This document shows, one piece after another, positions 15,783 to 25,005 of a stretch of DNA of 64,000 nt (position 1 is the first letter of the stretch; each line of letters opens with the position of its first letter). This DNA is from Terasakiella magnetica (lineage in GTDB: Bacteria > Pseudomonadota > Alphaproteobacteria > Rhodospirillales > Magnetospirillaceae): the NCBI GenBank assembly GCA_902729415.1, contig CACVCF010000334.1:62001-126000 (forward strand), written 5' to 3'. The translations under genes were made by a program, and so were the position numbers. A model generated the notes under the pieces. The model was not told where the DNA came from. It searched no databases and saw only the letters and a list, made by a program, of their open reading frames with translations.

Positions 15783-17414
15783 TCATCCGAAGGGGTCATC
15801 GCACTTGGCGCACAACGGAATATGGGAGACGTCACCCGCGCCGAACGCATCCAAGATCGAGGTGAAGCGGGGGCCGTTGCGAAGGGCCGCTAGGCCGTCT
15901 TCCATGATGTCGCCGATTTTGAGGGCGGCATTGGCGTCGTAGCAGCCGCAGGCGGTGACAGAGCCATCGACATAGATCCCCACCGCCCGCATGAGAATGC
16001 GACACACGGTACGGCGATGCTTGTCGAGATTGCGGTACGACCAGATCCCCGCCTTGTCCCAGTACTGGCCGATTTCGACCGTACCGGCGAAATTGTTGGG
16101 CACCACGGTATTGATACGTTCGATACCGATTCCGGTGAGAAAATCGCGGGTGCGGCCGACGAAATCCTTGGAATTGTCGGGCGCCACCGCCTTGACGATC
16201 AGGGCGGTGCGGGTGGGCTTCAGCGCGGTGTGGATGGCCTTGAGATTGGCCAGGGTGCGCTCGAACTTGGCCCCGACATAAACGCCTTCATAGCTTGGCG
16301 CATCCCACCCGGCAAAGGAGAATTGCAGTGTCTCCAGCCCCAGCCGGGCCAGTTTCTCGATGCGTTCGGGGGTGAAGGGGGTGCCGTTGGTCACCACCGA
16401 GACCGCCATGCCTCGGGCGACGGCCTCGGCCATCATCTCGAAGGCTCGGGGATGAAGGAAGGGTTCGCCCTGGGCCGCCAGAATGGTCATGCGGCTGATG
16501 CCCAGGCTTTCGCATTCCGCCAGGACGCGGGCGAAGACCTCGTCGGCCATGAAGCCGGTATTATCCTTCCAGATGCCGTGGCCGCACATGGTGCAGCGCA
16601 GGTTGCAGCGGCGGCTGAGCTGGACATAGACCTCGACCGGCAGATTGCCGCGTTGCTTCAATCCAGCCAGCAGCATCCGGCGGACCTGGACGATGCTTGC
16701 TTCCGCCTTGCCGTCTTGTCCCAGCATGCCTTGGGCGACGCCCGCGAGGTAAAGCAGGCGGGAACTGGGGGCGGATGCCGCCAGAAGCGGCGCCATCAGG
16801 TCCAGTGCCGCTTGCGGCTGGTCGCGCTCGATATGGAGAGAGGCGAGGTCGGCGATGATTTCGCTCTGACCGGGGGCGATGGCTACGGCACGGGTGAAGG
16901 CCTGGGTCGCTTCGTCCAGGCGCCCCAGCACCATGAGGGCACGGCCGCGCAAGGCGTGGGCTTCGGCATGGGCGGAAGAGGGGCCATCCAAGGGCGTCAA
17001 CAGTGTCAGCATGGCCGGAATACGTTCGGCCTGAAGCAGGATCTGCCCCAGGTCGAGGGCGGCATCGATCCAGCCGGGGGCCAGCTCCAACGCTTTGGAC
17101 AAGGCGGCGATGCCGTCTTCGATCCGCCCCAGATTGGCCAAGGCCTGGCCGCGCAGGCGGTGAAGCTCGGGGGCGATGGGCGCGCGGACCATGGCTTGCC
17201 CGGCCAGATCAAGGGCGGCCTCGAAGCGATGGGCGCGCATGCCCAGGCGGGCCAGGGCGAACAAGGCGCCGGGATGGTCGGGAATATGGGCCAGGGCGGC
17301 GCGAACGCAACGCTCCATCTCGGCCAGCCGTCCCGCCTGCTCGTGGGTCAGGGCCTCGGACAGCAGCGGGGCGAGAGGATCGGCGGATGTGGCGGCGGGG
17401 GGCTTTGGTGTCAT
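15783..17414 (-). CDS. TPR/radical SAM/SPASM protein, copy 1
   Basis: A 543-residue paralogue of the following gene with a longer TPR region (about 15-245, five to six repeats such as ALRGRALMVLGRLDEATQAF). The radical SAM core has CNLRCTMC (Cys270, 274, 277), AAQGEP and VVTNGTPF. The C-terminus again shows VTACGCYD and LCAKCDDPFG. TPR repeats usually bind a protein or peptide partner, so the substrate may be delivered by that region. No recognisable precursor, protease or exporter is adjacent. The pair lies between two large sensor kinases transcribed in the opposite direction. The start has an AGGA about ten bases upstream and gives a polar, Ala/Pro-rich N-terminus. Confidence 0.82.
   Translation of the reverse strand: MTPKPPAATSADPLAPLLSEALTHEQAGRLAEMERCVRAALAHIPDHPGALFALARLGMRAHRFEAALDLAGQAMVRAPIAPELHRLRGQALANLGRIEDGIAALSKALELAPGWIDAALDLGQILLQAERIPAMLTLLTPLDGPSSAHAEAHALRGRALMVLGRLDEATQAFTRAVAIAPGQSEIIADLASLHIERDQPQAALDLMAPLLAASAPSSRLLYLAGVAQGMLGQDGKAEASIVQVRRMLLAGLKQRGNLPVEVYVQLSRRCNLRCTMCGHGIWKDNTGFMADEVFARVLAECESLGISRMTILAAQGEPFLHPRAFEMMAEAVARGMAVSVVTNGTPFTPERIEKLARLGLETLQFSFAGWDAPSYEGVYVGAKFERTLANLKAIHTALKPTRTALIVKAVAPDNSKDFVGRTRDFLTGIGIERINTVVPNNFAGTVEIGQYWDKAGIWSYRNLDKHRRTVCRILMRAVGIYVDGSVTACGCYDANAALKIGDIMEDGLAALRNGPRFTSILDAFGAGDVSHIPLCAKCDDPFG
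16205..16328. repeat. Near-identical tract shared with 14908-15031
   Basis: Partner of the tract at 14908-15031, in the same position of the paralogous radical SAM gene and in the same orientation, with about eight mismatches in 124 bases. Confidence 0.7.
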
Positions 17415-17512
17415 GACGGCGGCATCCTATCATTTGCCTTAGCGATACTTCCATGGTCGCTTGTGGTCGGGCATTATGACCGCCGGGGAATGGCCAGAAG
17501 GGGGATCGGCGC

Positions 17513-20500
17513 GTGGATGGCGCTTTGCCAGAAAACGAAATGCCGCAGCTACGCCGACCGGGATCGGGGGGCTGGCGTTTTGGCATCCGCGCCAAGCTGG
17601 TGGTGGCCGTCGGTACCGTCGCCGGGATGATTCTGGTGGCGGGTATCTTGACATGGTTCAGCTATTCCGAGATCGAGCGCCTGCTGGCGGCGGTGACGCG
17701 CACCAACCTGCCCAGCGTTTCCCTTGCCCTCAAGCTGTCAGAGGCCACGGCGCGGCTGGCGGCGGCGGCTCCTGCCCTTGACGGCTCGCAATCCCAGTTT
17801 CAGCGCCAAAGTAACTTCATCGCCTTGCAGCAGCACACCGAGAGGCTGGTGGGGCTGATCGACACCCTGGCCGGAACCGCCAGCGATACCGGACGGGTGG
17901 AGGAATTGCGCTCCATGATCGCGGCTTTCGCCGATAACGTGGTCGATCGTAATATTCTGGTGGATAAGCGCCTGCAATTGGCCGAGCGCAGCCGGTCGCT
18001 GGCCGAGACCATCGGCCGGCTGGATGTGGATGTTCACCGCTCGATGGAGCGGCTGCCCAACGATCAGACGCTGTCGCTGGTGGTATTGGCGTCAAACTAT
18101 CTGCGCGAGACAGTCGTTGCCCCCGATCTGGAGAAGGTGGGCGAACAGCGCAGCGCCTATGAGGAGCATGCCCGCCGCCTTGCCATGCTGGTGGACGCTT
18201 CCGACGACGACGCCCAATCCCGGTATGTGGCCGATTTGTCGCGCAAGGTGGTGGCGCTGGGCTCGGGCGCTGAGAACGTATTCGAGCTGCGCACCCTGCA
18301 AATGCTGACCATCGCCCGTCTGGCCGCCGCCAATGATGAAGGCCGCGATCTGGTGGCGCGGACCTCCTCCTCGGTCGGGCGGCTGGTATCGGCGGCGGAG
18401 GCCGATGCCGCCTTGAACGAGCGCCGCACCGAGGCCGCGGTCTCCAGCGGACGCCATACCTTGCTGGTGGTGGCCATGCTGACCTTCTTCGGGCCGCTGC
18501 TGTTCGTCTGGCTGTATCTGGGGCGCTCGCTGGTGTCGCGCCTGACCGGGCTGGCCGCATCGATGCACAGCATTGTCGAGGGAGATTTCCACGTCTCCAT
18601 CGTGCGGACGGGCAATGACGAGATCACCGACATGGCCGACGAACTGGTGGTGTTCCGCGACGCCATGGCCAAGGTCCAGGCCTCGACCCAGGCGTTGCGG
18701 GAAAGCGAGCGGCGCCTGCGGCGCATTCTCGATACCTCACCGCTGGCGCTGGCCATTTCGCGGGTATCGGACAGCGTACTGATTTCGGTCAACCCGCGCT
18801 GGTCCGAGCTTTATATGGTCCCGGAAGCGAATGCCCTCGGCCTGACGGTGGTGTCATGCTACGCCGATCCCGACAATCGCCGCCGTTTGGTGGATCTGGT
18901 GCGCCAAAGGGGCTTTGTTCCCGGCTTCGAGTGCCGTATGCGGGCCAGCGACGGTCATGAATTCTGGGCCATGCTGTCCGCCGCCGAGATCGAGATGGAC
19001 GGCGAACCGGCGGTGATCGTGTCTTCCACCGACATCACCCGTCACAAGGAGGAAGAGGCGGCGCTGGCCGAGGCCAAGCAGGTAGCGGAAGAGGCCAGCC
19101 AGGCCAAGTCGTTGTTCCTTGCCACCATGAGCCATGAAATCCGTACGCCCATGAACGGCGTGCTGACCATGGCACAGTTGCTGGAAGACATGCCCCTGCC
19201 GACGGAACAGCGTGAGATGGCCCGCGTTATCCGGGATTCCGCCAATTCCTTGCTGACCATCATTAACGACATTCTCGACTTCTCCAAGATCGAGGCGGGC
19301 AAGCTTCAGCTTGAAATGGTCGAGCTGTCGGTGGCCGATATGCTGGAGGGGGTGGCCGATATCTTGATGCTGCGCGCCCAGGAAAAGGGTATCGGCCTCA
19401 TGACCTTCATCGACCCCAATCTTCCGGCCAAGGTGATGGGTGATCCTGTGCGTCTGCGCCAGATCATCACCAATCTGGCGGGCAATGCCATCAAGTTCAC
19501 CGACAAAGGCTATGTCCGCATCAGTGTCAAGGCGGCTGACATCCGCGAGAGGCCGTTGCGCCTGATGATCTCGGTGACCGATACCGGTATCGGTCTCGAC
19601 AGCGAGCAACAGGCACGGCTGTTCGAGCCCTTCATGCAGGCCGATATCACCATTTCGCGCCGCTATGGCGGGACCGGGCTGGGGCTGTCCATTTGCCGCC
19701 GTCTGGTGGCGATGATGGAGGGCGAGATTGGTGTCTCCAGCAATATCGGCCGCGGCTCGACCTTCTGGTTCTCGGTGCCGCTGGAGGTGGTGGACGAAGC
19801 CTCGGAGGAGGGACCGGATCTGGCGGGGATTGCGGTACTGGTCTTGGCCGAGGGGCCTGCCGCCGCCGAATGTATCCGCCAATATCTCGGTCATCTTGGC
19901 GCCCAGGTGGCGGTGGTGGCGTCTCCCGACGGCGCCCAGGCGGCGGTCCGGGCGGCGGCCCTGGCCGGGTGGAGCTATGATGTGGCCCTGATCGACGGCT
20001 GGCTGGATTACAACGCCCGCCTTGCTTTGGCCGGAGCCTTGATGACGGCGGCGGGGCCTGGGGCCACCATGAAGGTTGTGATGCTGGCTGCACATGATTT
20101 CTACAGCACCGCCACGGCGCACGAATCCGGGCTGTTCGCGGTCCTGCCGAAGCCGGTGCGCCGTCAATCCCTATGGCGGGCGGTTGGCGCCGCGTCGGGC
20201 CGGGCAGTTGCTGAAACCGAGAGCGACGGGCCGGAAGGAGTTGTCGAAGCCTGGCTGCCGCCCAGTGTAGATGAAGCCGCTGCTTCCGGGGCCTTGATCC
20301 TGGTGGCCGAGGATAACCCCACCAACAAGGTGGTGATCCGCCACCTGATGGACCGCCTGGGCTATGCCATCGAGGTGGTGGCTAATGGTGCCGAAGCCTG
20401 GGAAAGCATGCAGGTGCGTGATTATGGCCTGTTGCTGACCGATTGCCACATGCCGGAGATGGACGGCTATGAACTGACCCAAAGGGTGCGCGCCTGGGAG

Positions 20501-21067
20501 GGCGAGGTCGGCCACCGGACCCCCATCGTGGCCCTGACGGCCGATGCCTTGTCCGGGACCGCGCGCCGCTGTCAGGAATGCGGTATGGATGCCTTTTTAG
20601 CCAAGCCCATTGATCTGGCCCAGTTGGATTCCACGGTCAGGCGTCTGCTGCCTGTCGCGTCCGGCTTGCGGCGGCCCCGTGTCGTGGGCGAGGGGCTTTC
20701 GTCCATACCGCGCCTGCCGTCGGTTGTGCCCAGCCTGCCGCCGATCCTCGATCTTGGCCCCATGCGTCAGATTTTTGGCGTCATCGGTGACGAGGTCCGG
20801 GAATTGCTGCATCTGTTCGTCGATACGACCCGCCCGCTGGTGGATGATATGGCGAATGCCCTGGAAGCCGAGGATGCGGTGGCGGCGCGTGAGGCCGCCC
20901 ATTCGGCCAAGGGAGCGGGAAACAGCGCCGGAGCATTTCGCTTCGCCCGGTTCTGCGCTGATGTGGAGAGCGCGTGCGCCCAATCCGACGTGGTTGCCGC
21001 CCGGGCATTGCTGGGGACGGTACAGACTGCGTTCGAGGAAGCGGTAGCGGCGGTGGCGGCGGTTTAG
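17513..21067 (+). CDS. TorS-like hybrid sensor kinase (HAMP-PAS-HK-REC-REC-Hpt)
   Basis: An 1184-residue hybrid kinase. Transmembrane segments at about 28-50 and 315-337 enclose a helical periplasmic domain like the TorS sensor; a HAMP domain (338-392), PAS (400-510) and kinase core follow. Phospho-acceptor His541 is in MSHEIRTPMNG; ATPase motifs are NLAGNAIKF, VTDTGIG and YGGTGLGLS. The first receiver (773-890) keeps Asp828 and Lys880 but has AE in place of the usual acidic pair. The second receiver (928-1045) is complete with Asp977 in TDCHMPEMDG. The Hpt domain carries His1130 in AAHSAKGAG. The GTG start at 17513 is uncertain; ATG at 17540 is the alternative. The final output regulator is not adjacent. 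The stop overlaps the converging gene by four bases. Confidence 0.87.
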   Translation: MDGALPENEMPQLRRPGSGGWRFGIRAKLVVAVGTVAGMILVAGILTWFSYSEIERLLAAVTRTNLPSVSLALKLSEATARLAAAAPALDGSQSQFQRQSNFIALQQHTERLVGLIDTLAGTASDTGRVEELRSMIAAFADNVVDRNILVDKRLQLAERSRSLAETIGRLDVDVHRSMERLPNDQTLSLVVLASNYLRETVVAPDLEKVGEQRSAYEEHARRLAMLVDASDDDAQSRYVADLSRKVVALGSGAENVFELRTLQMLTIARLAAANDEGRDLVARTSSSVGRLVSAAEADAALNERRTEAAVSSGRHTLLVVAMLTFFGPLLFVWLYLGRSLVSRLTGLAASMHSIVEGDFHVSIVRTGNDEITDMADELVVFRDAMAKVQASTQALRESERRLRRILDTSPLALAISRVSDSVLISVNPRWSELYMVPEANALGLTVVSCYADPDNRRRLVDLVRQRGFVPGFECRMRASDGHEFWAMLSAAEIEMDGEPAVIVSSTDITRHKEEEAALAEAKQVAEEASQAKSLFLATMSHEIRTPMNGVLTMAQLLEDMPLPTEQREMARVIRDSANSLLTIINDILDFSKIEAGKLQLEMVELSVADMLEGVADILMLRAQEKGIGLMTFIDPNLPAKVMGDPVRLRQIITNLAGNAIKFTDKGYVRISVKAADIRERPLRLMISVTDTGIGLDSEQQARLFEPFMQADITISRRYGGTGLGLSICRRLVAMMEGEIGVSSNIGRGSTFWFSVPLEVVDEASEEGPDLAGIAVLVLAEGPAAAECIRQYLGHLGAQVAVVASPDGAQAAVRAAALAGWSYDVALIDGWLDYNARLALAGALMTAAGPGATMKVVMLAAHDFYSTATAHESGLFAVLPKPVRRQSLWRAVGAASGRAVAETESDGPEGVVEAWLPPSVDEAAASGALILVAEDNPTNKVVIRHLMDRLGYAIEVVANGAEAWESMQVRDYGLLLTDCHMPEMDGYELTQRVRAWEGEVGHRTPIVALTADALSGTARRCQECGMDAFLAKPIDLAQLDSTVRRLLPVASGLRRPRVVGEGLSSIPRLPSVVPSLPPILDLGPMRQIFGVIGDEVRELLHLFVDTTRPLVDDMANALEAEDAVAAREAAHSAKGAGNSAGAFRFARFCADVESACAQSDVVAARALLGTVQTAFEEAVAAVAAV

Positions 21068-21717
21068 AGGACTCGTCGGCCTTCGGTTCCCAACACCGCC
21101 TTCATACCCACCTGGCTGGAATCGGCATCCTCGACGATATGGTCATGGCGCTTGTCGTTGGCGCGGCTGCCGACTTCCGCCAACTGGCTCAGCTTCTCTT
21201 CCAGCTGATCGACCAGGGCATGCATTTCGCCGCCGAGCTTGCGGTCCTCAAGCAGGACTGAATACCGCCGAATATTGGTGGCAAAATGGCGGATCATCTT
21301 GACGTTGTCACGAAAGCTGCGTGGACGGCGGACGAAGATACGGTGCGAGCCCCGGATGTTCTTGATGAACATGCTGACCAGTGCGCGGACGAACTTATCG
21401 GTACCGTCGAGCTTGCGGGCAAACAATGGCTCCGGGATACGGGTCACGACGCAATCCATGGCGGCTATGGCGGTAGCCATGCGCTCACTTTTATCGATCA
21501 CCGCCATCTCGCCGAAGATCTCGCCGGGCCTGATGGAATCCAGCTCGACCCGCTGACCCTCCACCTGCTGGAAGATGGTGATCTTGCCCTTATCGAGGAT
21601 ATAGGCGGCATCGCCGGGGCTGCCTTGCCTGAACACAACCGTACCCGCAGCGAGAGCCAGCTTTTCCAGCTTGGGTTCGGTGGTGGTGACGGCAGAGGAG
21701 GGGGGCATATCGTTCAT
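21064..21717 (-). CDS. Cyclic nucleotide-binding domain protein
   Basis: A 217-residue protein with an N-terminal cyclic-nucleotide-binding fold (about 20-130). The beta-roll is clear in VVFRQGSPGDAAYILDKGKI, and the phosphate-binding cassette is FGEMAVIDKSERMATA with the conserved Glu and Arg that contact cyclic nucleotide phosphate. The C-terminal 85 residues are charged and helical and contain no recognisable helix-turn-helix, so it is not a typical Crp/Fnr regulator. It may act through protein contacts. It converges on the hybrid kinase gene with a four-base overlap. Start chosen at 21717 (MNDMPPSSAV); an ATG nine bases downstream is possible. Function beyond nucleotide sensing is unknown. 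Confidence 0.78.
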   Translation of the reverse strand: MNDMPPSSAVTTTEPKLEKLALAAGTVVFRQGSPGDAAYILDKGKITIFQQVEGQRVELDSIRPGEIFGEMAVIDKSERMATAIAAMDCVVTRIPEPLFARKLDGTDKFVRALVSMFIKNIRGSHRIFVRRPRSFRDNVKMIRHFATNIRRYSVLLEDRKLGGEMHALVDQLEEKLSQLAEVGSRANDKRHDHIVEDADSSQVGMKAVLGTEGRRVL

Positions 21718-21796
21718 GGATGATTGCCTTCATGAATGCCTTGCGAATGTGCGTCATCCTTGACCGCACTGCAACGTCAATTAGGGCGTGTTACAA

Positions 21797-23311
21797 TCAG
21801 ACAGATTCGTCCGGATCATGAGCCGTTCCAACCTCAAACCGAATTCCCTGCGCCAAGGGAAGGTTTTGCCCATAATTGATGGTGTTGGTGGCTCGGCGCA
21901 TATAATTCTTCCAGCAATCAGAGCCGGATTCCCGTCCGCCGCCGCTCTCTTTCTCACCACCGAAGGCCCCGCCGATTTCCGCGCCCGAAGGGCCGATATT
22001 GACGTTGGCAATACCGCAATCGCTGCCGTTTGAGGCCAGGAATTCTTCGGCCTCGCGCAGATCATTGGTGAAGATGGAGGATGCCAGCCCTTGTGGAACC
22101 GCGTTGTTCAGGCAGATGGCCTCCTTGATGTCATCAAAGGGGATGATGGATAAGATGGGGGCGAAAACTTCGGCATGAACAGCCTGGGTCTGCTGCTTGC
22201 GCTCGACCAATGCCGGGCTGATGTAGAAAGCCTCACTCCAGCCCCCGATATTCAGACGCTGGCCGCCATGAATCCTGGCGCCGTCCTGGCGGGCAAGCTC
22301 CAGAGCGGCCTGCATCCGGGCAAAGGCGTGTGCATCGATCAGCGGTCCCACCTGGGATTGTGCCTGGCGGGGGTCGCCGACATGGATATCGGCATAGGCG
22401 GTCTTGAGGCGATCAACCACCACGTCATGAAGGCTGCGATGGACCAGAAGGCGGCGCAGGCTGGTACAGCGTTGGCCGGCAGTTCCAACCGCCGCGAATA
22501 GTACCGCCCGTATGGTTAGGCTCAGGTCAGCGGACGGGCAGATGATGGCGGCGTTATTGCCACCCAATTCCAGCAGTGAGCGCCCCAGCCGAGCGGCCAC
22601 ACGTGGAGCCAGAGCCTTGCCCATGGCGGTGGAGCCCGTGGCGGAAAGAAGCGCTACACCGGGATGGTCGGCCAGGGCTTGGGCTGTTTCCGCCCCACCG
22701 ATCAGAACTTGGGACAGTCCGTTTGGCGCGGCGCCAAAACAGCCCAGGGCACGCGTCAGCAAAGAGTTGACAGCCAGGGCCGAGAGAGGGGTTTTTTCCG
22801 ATGGTTTCCAGATAACAGGATTGCCACAAACCAGGGCCAAACAGGCATTCCAGGCCCAGACCGCCACGGGGAAATTAAAGGCCGACACCACTGCCACCGG
22901 TCCCAGGGGGTGCCAGGTTTCCATCATGCGGTGGGCTGGGCGTTCCGAGGCGATGGTCAGTCCGTGAAGTTGGCGCGACAGTCCCACGGCGAAGTCACAG
23001 ATATCGATCATCTCCTGAACTTCGCCCAAGCCTTCCTGAAGGATCTTGCCGGTCTCCAGGGTTACCAGCAGGCCAAGATCCGCTTTGGCCTGGCGCAGCA
23101 CCTCGCCAAACAGGCGGATAAGTTCGCCCCGGCGCGGGGCGGGAACCGATTTCCAGACGGAAAAGGCCTCTGCGGCACGGTCGACGGCATCATTGACGGC
23201 GGGGCCTCGGGGGGCTGAAGCGATCACTGACCCGTCGATGGGGGAGCGAACGGGAAGGTCGCCGTCAGGAAGAGGAAGACCCAGGCGGGCCAGCAGGCCT
23301 GTGATATCCAT
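21797..23311 (-). CDS. Aldehyde dehydrogenase, ALDH7/antiquitin type
   Basis: A 504-residue NAD(P)-dependent aldehyde dehydrogenase. The catalytic Cys lies in AGQRCTSLRR and the general base Glu in LLELGGNN, both typical of the ALDH7 (alpha-aminoadipate semialdehyde dehydrogenase) group. SAFNFPVAVWAWN and GNPVIWKPSEKTPL form the cofactor-binding region. ATG at 23311 has a perfect AGGAGG upstream and is preferred to the longer frame. It is the last gene of the run pgpA-pncC-TPP enzyme-ALDH, separated from the TPP gene by 23 bases. ALDH7 in bacteria acts in lysine or pipecolate catabolism, but no lysine pathway genes are adjacent. A TPP decarboxylase next door could supply its aldehyde; this is inference. 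Confidence 0.87.
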   Translation of the reverse strand: MDITGLLARLGLPLPDGDLPVRSPIDGSVIASAPRGPAVNDAVDRAAEAFSVWKSVPAPRRGELIRLFGEVLRQAKADLGLLVTLETGKILQEGLGEVQEMIDICDFAVGLSRQLHGLTIASERPAHRMMETWHPLGPVAVVSAFNFPVAVWAWNACLALVCGNPVIWKPSEKTPLSALAVNSLLTRALGCFGAAPNGLSQVLIGGAETAQALADHPGVALLSATGSTAMGKALAPRVAARLGRSLLELGGNNAAIICPSADLSLTIRAVLFAAVGTAGQRCTSLRRLLVHRSLHDVVVDRLKTAYADIHVGDPRQAQSQVGPLIDAHAFARMQAALELARQDGARIHGGQRLNIGGWSEAFYISPALVERKQQTQAVHAEVFAPILSIIPFDDIKEAICLNNAVPQGLASSIFTNDLREAEEFLASNGSDCGIANVNIGPSGAEIGGAFGGEKESGGGRESGSDCWKNYMRRATNTINYGQNLPLAQGIRFEVGTAHDPDESV

Positions 23312-23334
23312 GATGCCTCCTCTTTTTCTGATGA

Positions 23335-25005
23335 TCACCCTTTGGATGTGGCCTTGTCTCGGATGGCAGACAAGGTGGTTCGGGTAGTGATGGCCTCCGG
23401 GTCGAGCTTGAGATGCAGCAATGCCAGCGTTCCCGCCGCCAGGGCTTTGTCCAGAGCGGGGGCGAAATCCTCGGTCCGTTCCACCGTTTCGGCCCAGGCG
23501 CCGAATGAGCGCGCCATGGCGGCAAAATCAGGATTGGCGAGATCGGTGGCCAGCGCCCGTCCGGGGTGATTGGCCTCCTGGTGCATGCGGATGGTGCCGT
23601 ACATGCCGTTGTCGATGACGATCACCACCGGGGCCAACTGATGCAGCTTGGCGGTGGCCATCTCTTGTGCAGTCATGAGAAAGCAGCCGTCTCCGGCAAA
23701 GGCGATCACCGTCTTTTCAGGGTGCAGCGCCTTGGCGGCCAGCGCGGCGGGCAGGCCATAGCCCATGGAGCCGTTGGCGGGCGCCAACTGGGTGGGAAAC
23801 GAGCGGAAGCGATGGAACCGCTGCGGCCAGCCGGTGTAATTGCCCGCGCCGGTGCAGATGATGGCGTCGGCGGGCAGGCGTTCGGCCAACTGCCCCATCA
23901 CCAGTCCCATGTCGAGGGTGCCGGGGCAGGGATTGGGCTTGCGGTTCTCCAGATGCTCGGCGCGGGCGGCGGCACTCCAGGCGCTCCACGGTTTTTCGGC
24001 GGGCGGCGCCAAGCGGGTGGCGGCGCGGGCGAAGGGCAGCATGGCGGCGGTGATGGCGAGGGCGGGGCGGAACACCCGGCCCAACTCCTCGGCTTCGGGA
24101 AAGACATGGATCAGGCTTTGATCCGGATTGGGGGAGCGCAGCAAGGTGTAATTGGCGGTGTCGATCTCTCCCAGCCGGGTTCCCACCGCCAGGATCAGAT
24201 CTGCGTCACGCACCCTTTGTCCCAGGCTGGGTGCCATGGAAAAGCCCAGTTCTCCCACATAGGCGGCGGAATCGTTGCACACGATGTCCTGACGACGGAA
24301 GGCCGCCGCCACCGGCAGAGTCCAGGCTTCGGCAAAGGCGGTGAACAGACTTGCCGCTTCAGCGCTCCAGCCGCCGCCGCCGACAATGGCCAGTGGTCTT
24401 TGGGCGCGGCCCAGCATTTCGGCCAGCGCTTCCATGCGGCAGGGACCGGGATGGGCGAAAGCTAAGGCAAGCCGCTGGACATCGGCCACTTGGGTGGTCT
24501 CGGCCAGGACGTCCTCGGGCAGGATCAGCACTACCGGCCCGGGACGCCCTCCCAGAGCGGCGGCAAAGGCGCGGGCCACGGCCTCGGGCAGGCGGGCGGC
24601 GTCGTTGATCTCTTCCACCCGCTTGGCCAGGGGCTGGAACATCTGGCGCAGTTCCACCTCCTGGAAGGCTTCGCGCCCGCGGTTGGGGCGATCGACCTGA
24701 CCGACCAGAAGCACCATGGGCGTGCTGTCCTGAAAGGCGGTGTGAACCCCCACCGCGGCGTGGGCGGCACCGGGACCGCGTCCGACAAAGCACACGCCCG
24801 GACGTCCGGTAAGCTTGCCATGGGCCTCGGCGGCGTAGGCGGCGCCGCCTTCGTGACGGAAAGCCAGCACCTTGAGACGGTCGCGGCGGTCCCAGGCGGC
24901 ATCGAGGAAGGGCAAAAAGCTCTCGCCCGGCACGCATGTCACGGTGTCGGCCCCTTGGGCGATCAGAGCGTCGGCAAGAATGGCGCCGCCGGTGCGAAGA
25001 GTCAT
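23335..25005 (-). CDS. Thiamine pyrophosphate-dependent enzyme (acetolactate synthase-like)
   Basis: A 556-residue enzyme of the acetolactate synthase/benzoylformate decarboxylase superfamily. The N-terminal Pyr domain has the cofactor-activating Glu in AFRHEGGAAYAAE, the middle FAD/nucleotide-type domain starts near 190, and the C-terminal PP domain has GDGCFLMTAQEM followed by IDNGMYG, the GDG-to-N motif that binds Mg-TPP. It lacks features that single out true IlvB, and no ilvN small subunit is near, so it is more likely a 2-oxo acid decarboxylase or carboligase of unknown substrate. Its ATG overlaps the pncC stop (ATGA), and an ALDH gene follows. A decarboxylase plus dehydrogenase would convert a 2-oxo acid into the shortened carboxylic acid. 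Confidence 0.8.
   Translation of the reverse strand: MTLRTGGAILADALIAQGADTVTCVPGESFLPFLDAAWDRRDRLKVLAFRHEGGAAYAAEAHGKLTGRPGVCFVGRGPGAAHAAVGVHTAFQDSTPMVLLVGQVDRPNRGREAFQEVELRQMFQPLAKRVEEINDAARLPEAVARAFAAALGGRPGPVVLILPEDVLAETTQVADVQRLALAFAHPGPCRMEALAEMLGRAQRPLAIVGGGGWSAEAASLFTAFAEAWTLPVAAAFRRQDIVCNDSAAYVGELGFSMAPSLGQRVRDADLILAVGTRLGEIDTANYTLLRSPNPDQSLIHVFPEAEELGRVFRPALAITAAMLPFARAATRLAPPAEKPWSAWSAAARAEHLENRKPNPCPGTLDMGLVMGQLAERLPADAIICTGAGNYTGWPQRFHRFRSFPTQLAPANGSMGYGLPAALAAKALHPEKTVIAFAGDGCFLMTAQEMATAKLHQLAPVVIVIDNGMYGTIRMHQEANHPGRALATDLANPDFAAMARSFGAWAETVERTEDFAPALDKALAAGTLALLHLKLDPEAITTRTTLSAIRDKATSKG

Noticed and set aside
14600..17630. Long + strand frames across the radical SAM pair
   Set aside because: They mirror the minus-strand radical SAM genes and share the same repeated tract only because the genes do.
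21767..21790. TTGAC and GTCAA arms upstream of the cyclic-nucleotide-binding gene
   Set aside because: Short arms with an atypical spacing for Crp/Fnr sites and no supporting promoter; kept only as a weak observation.
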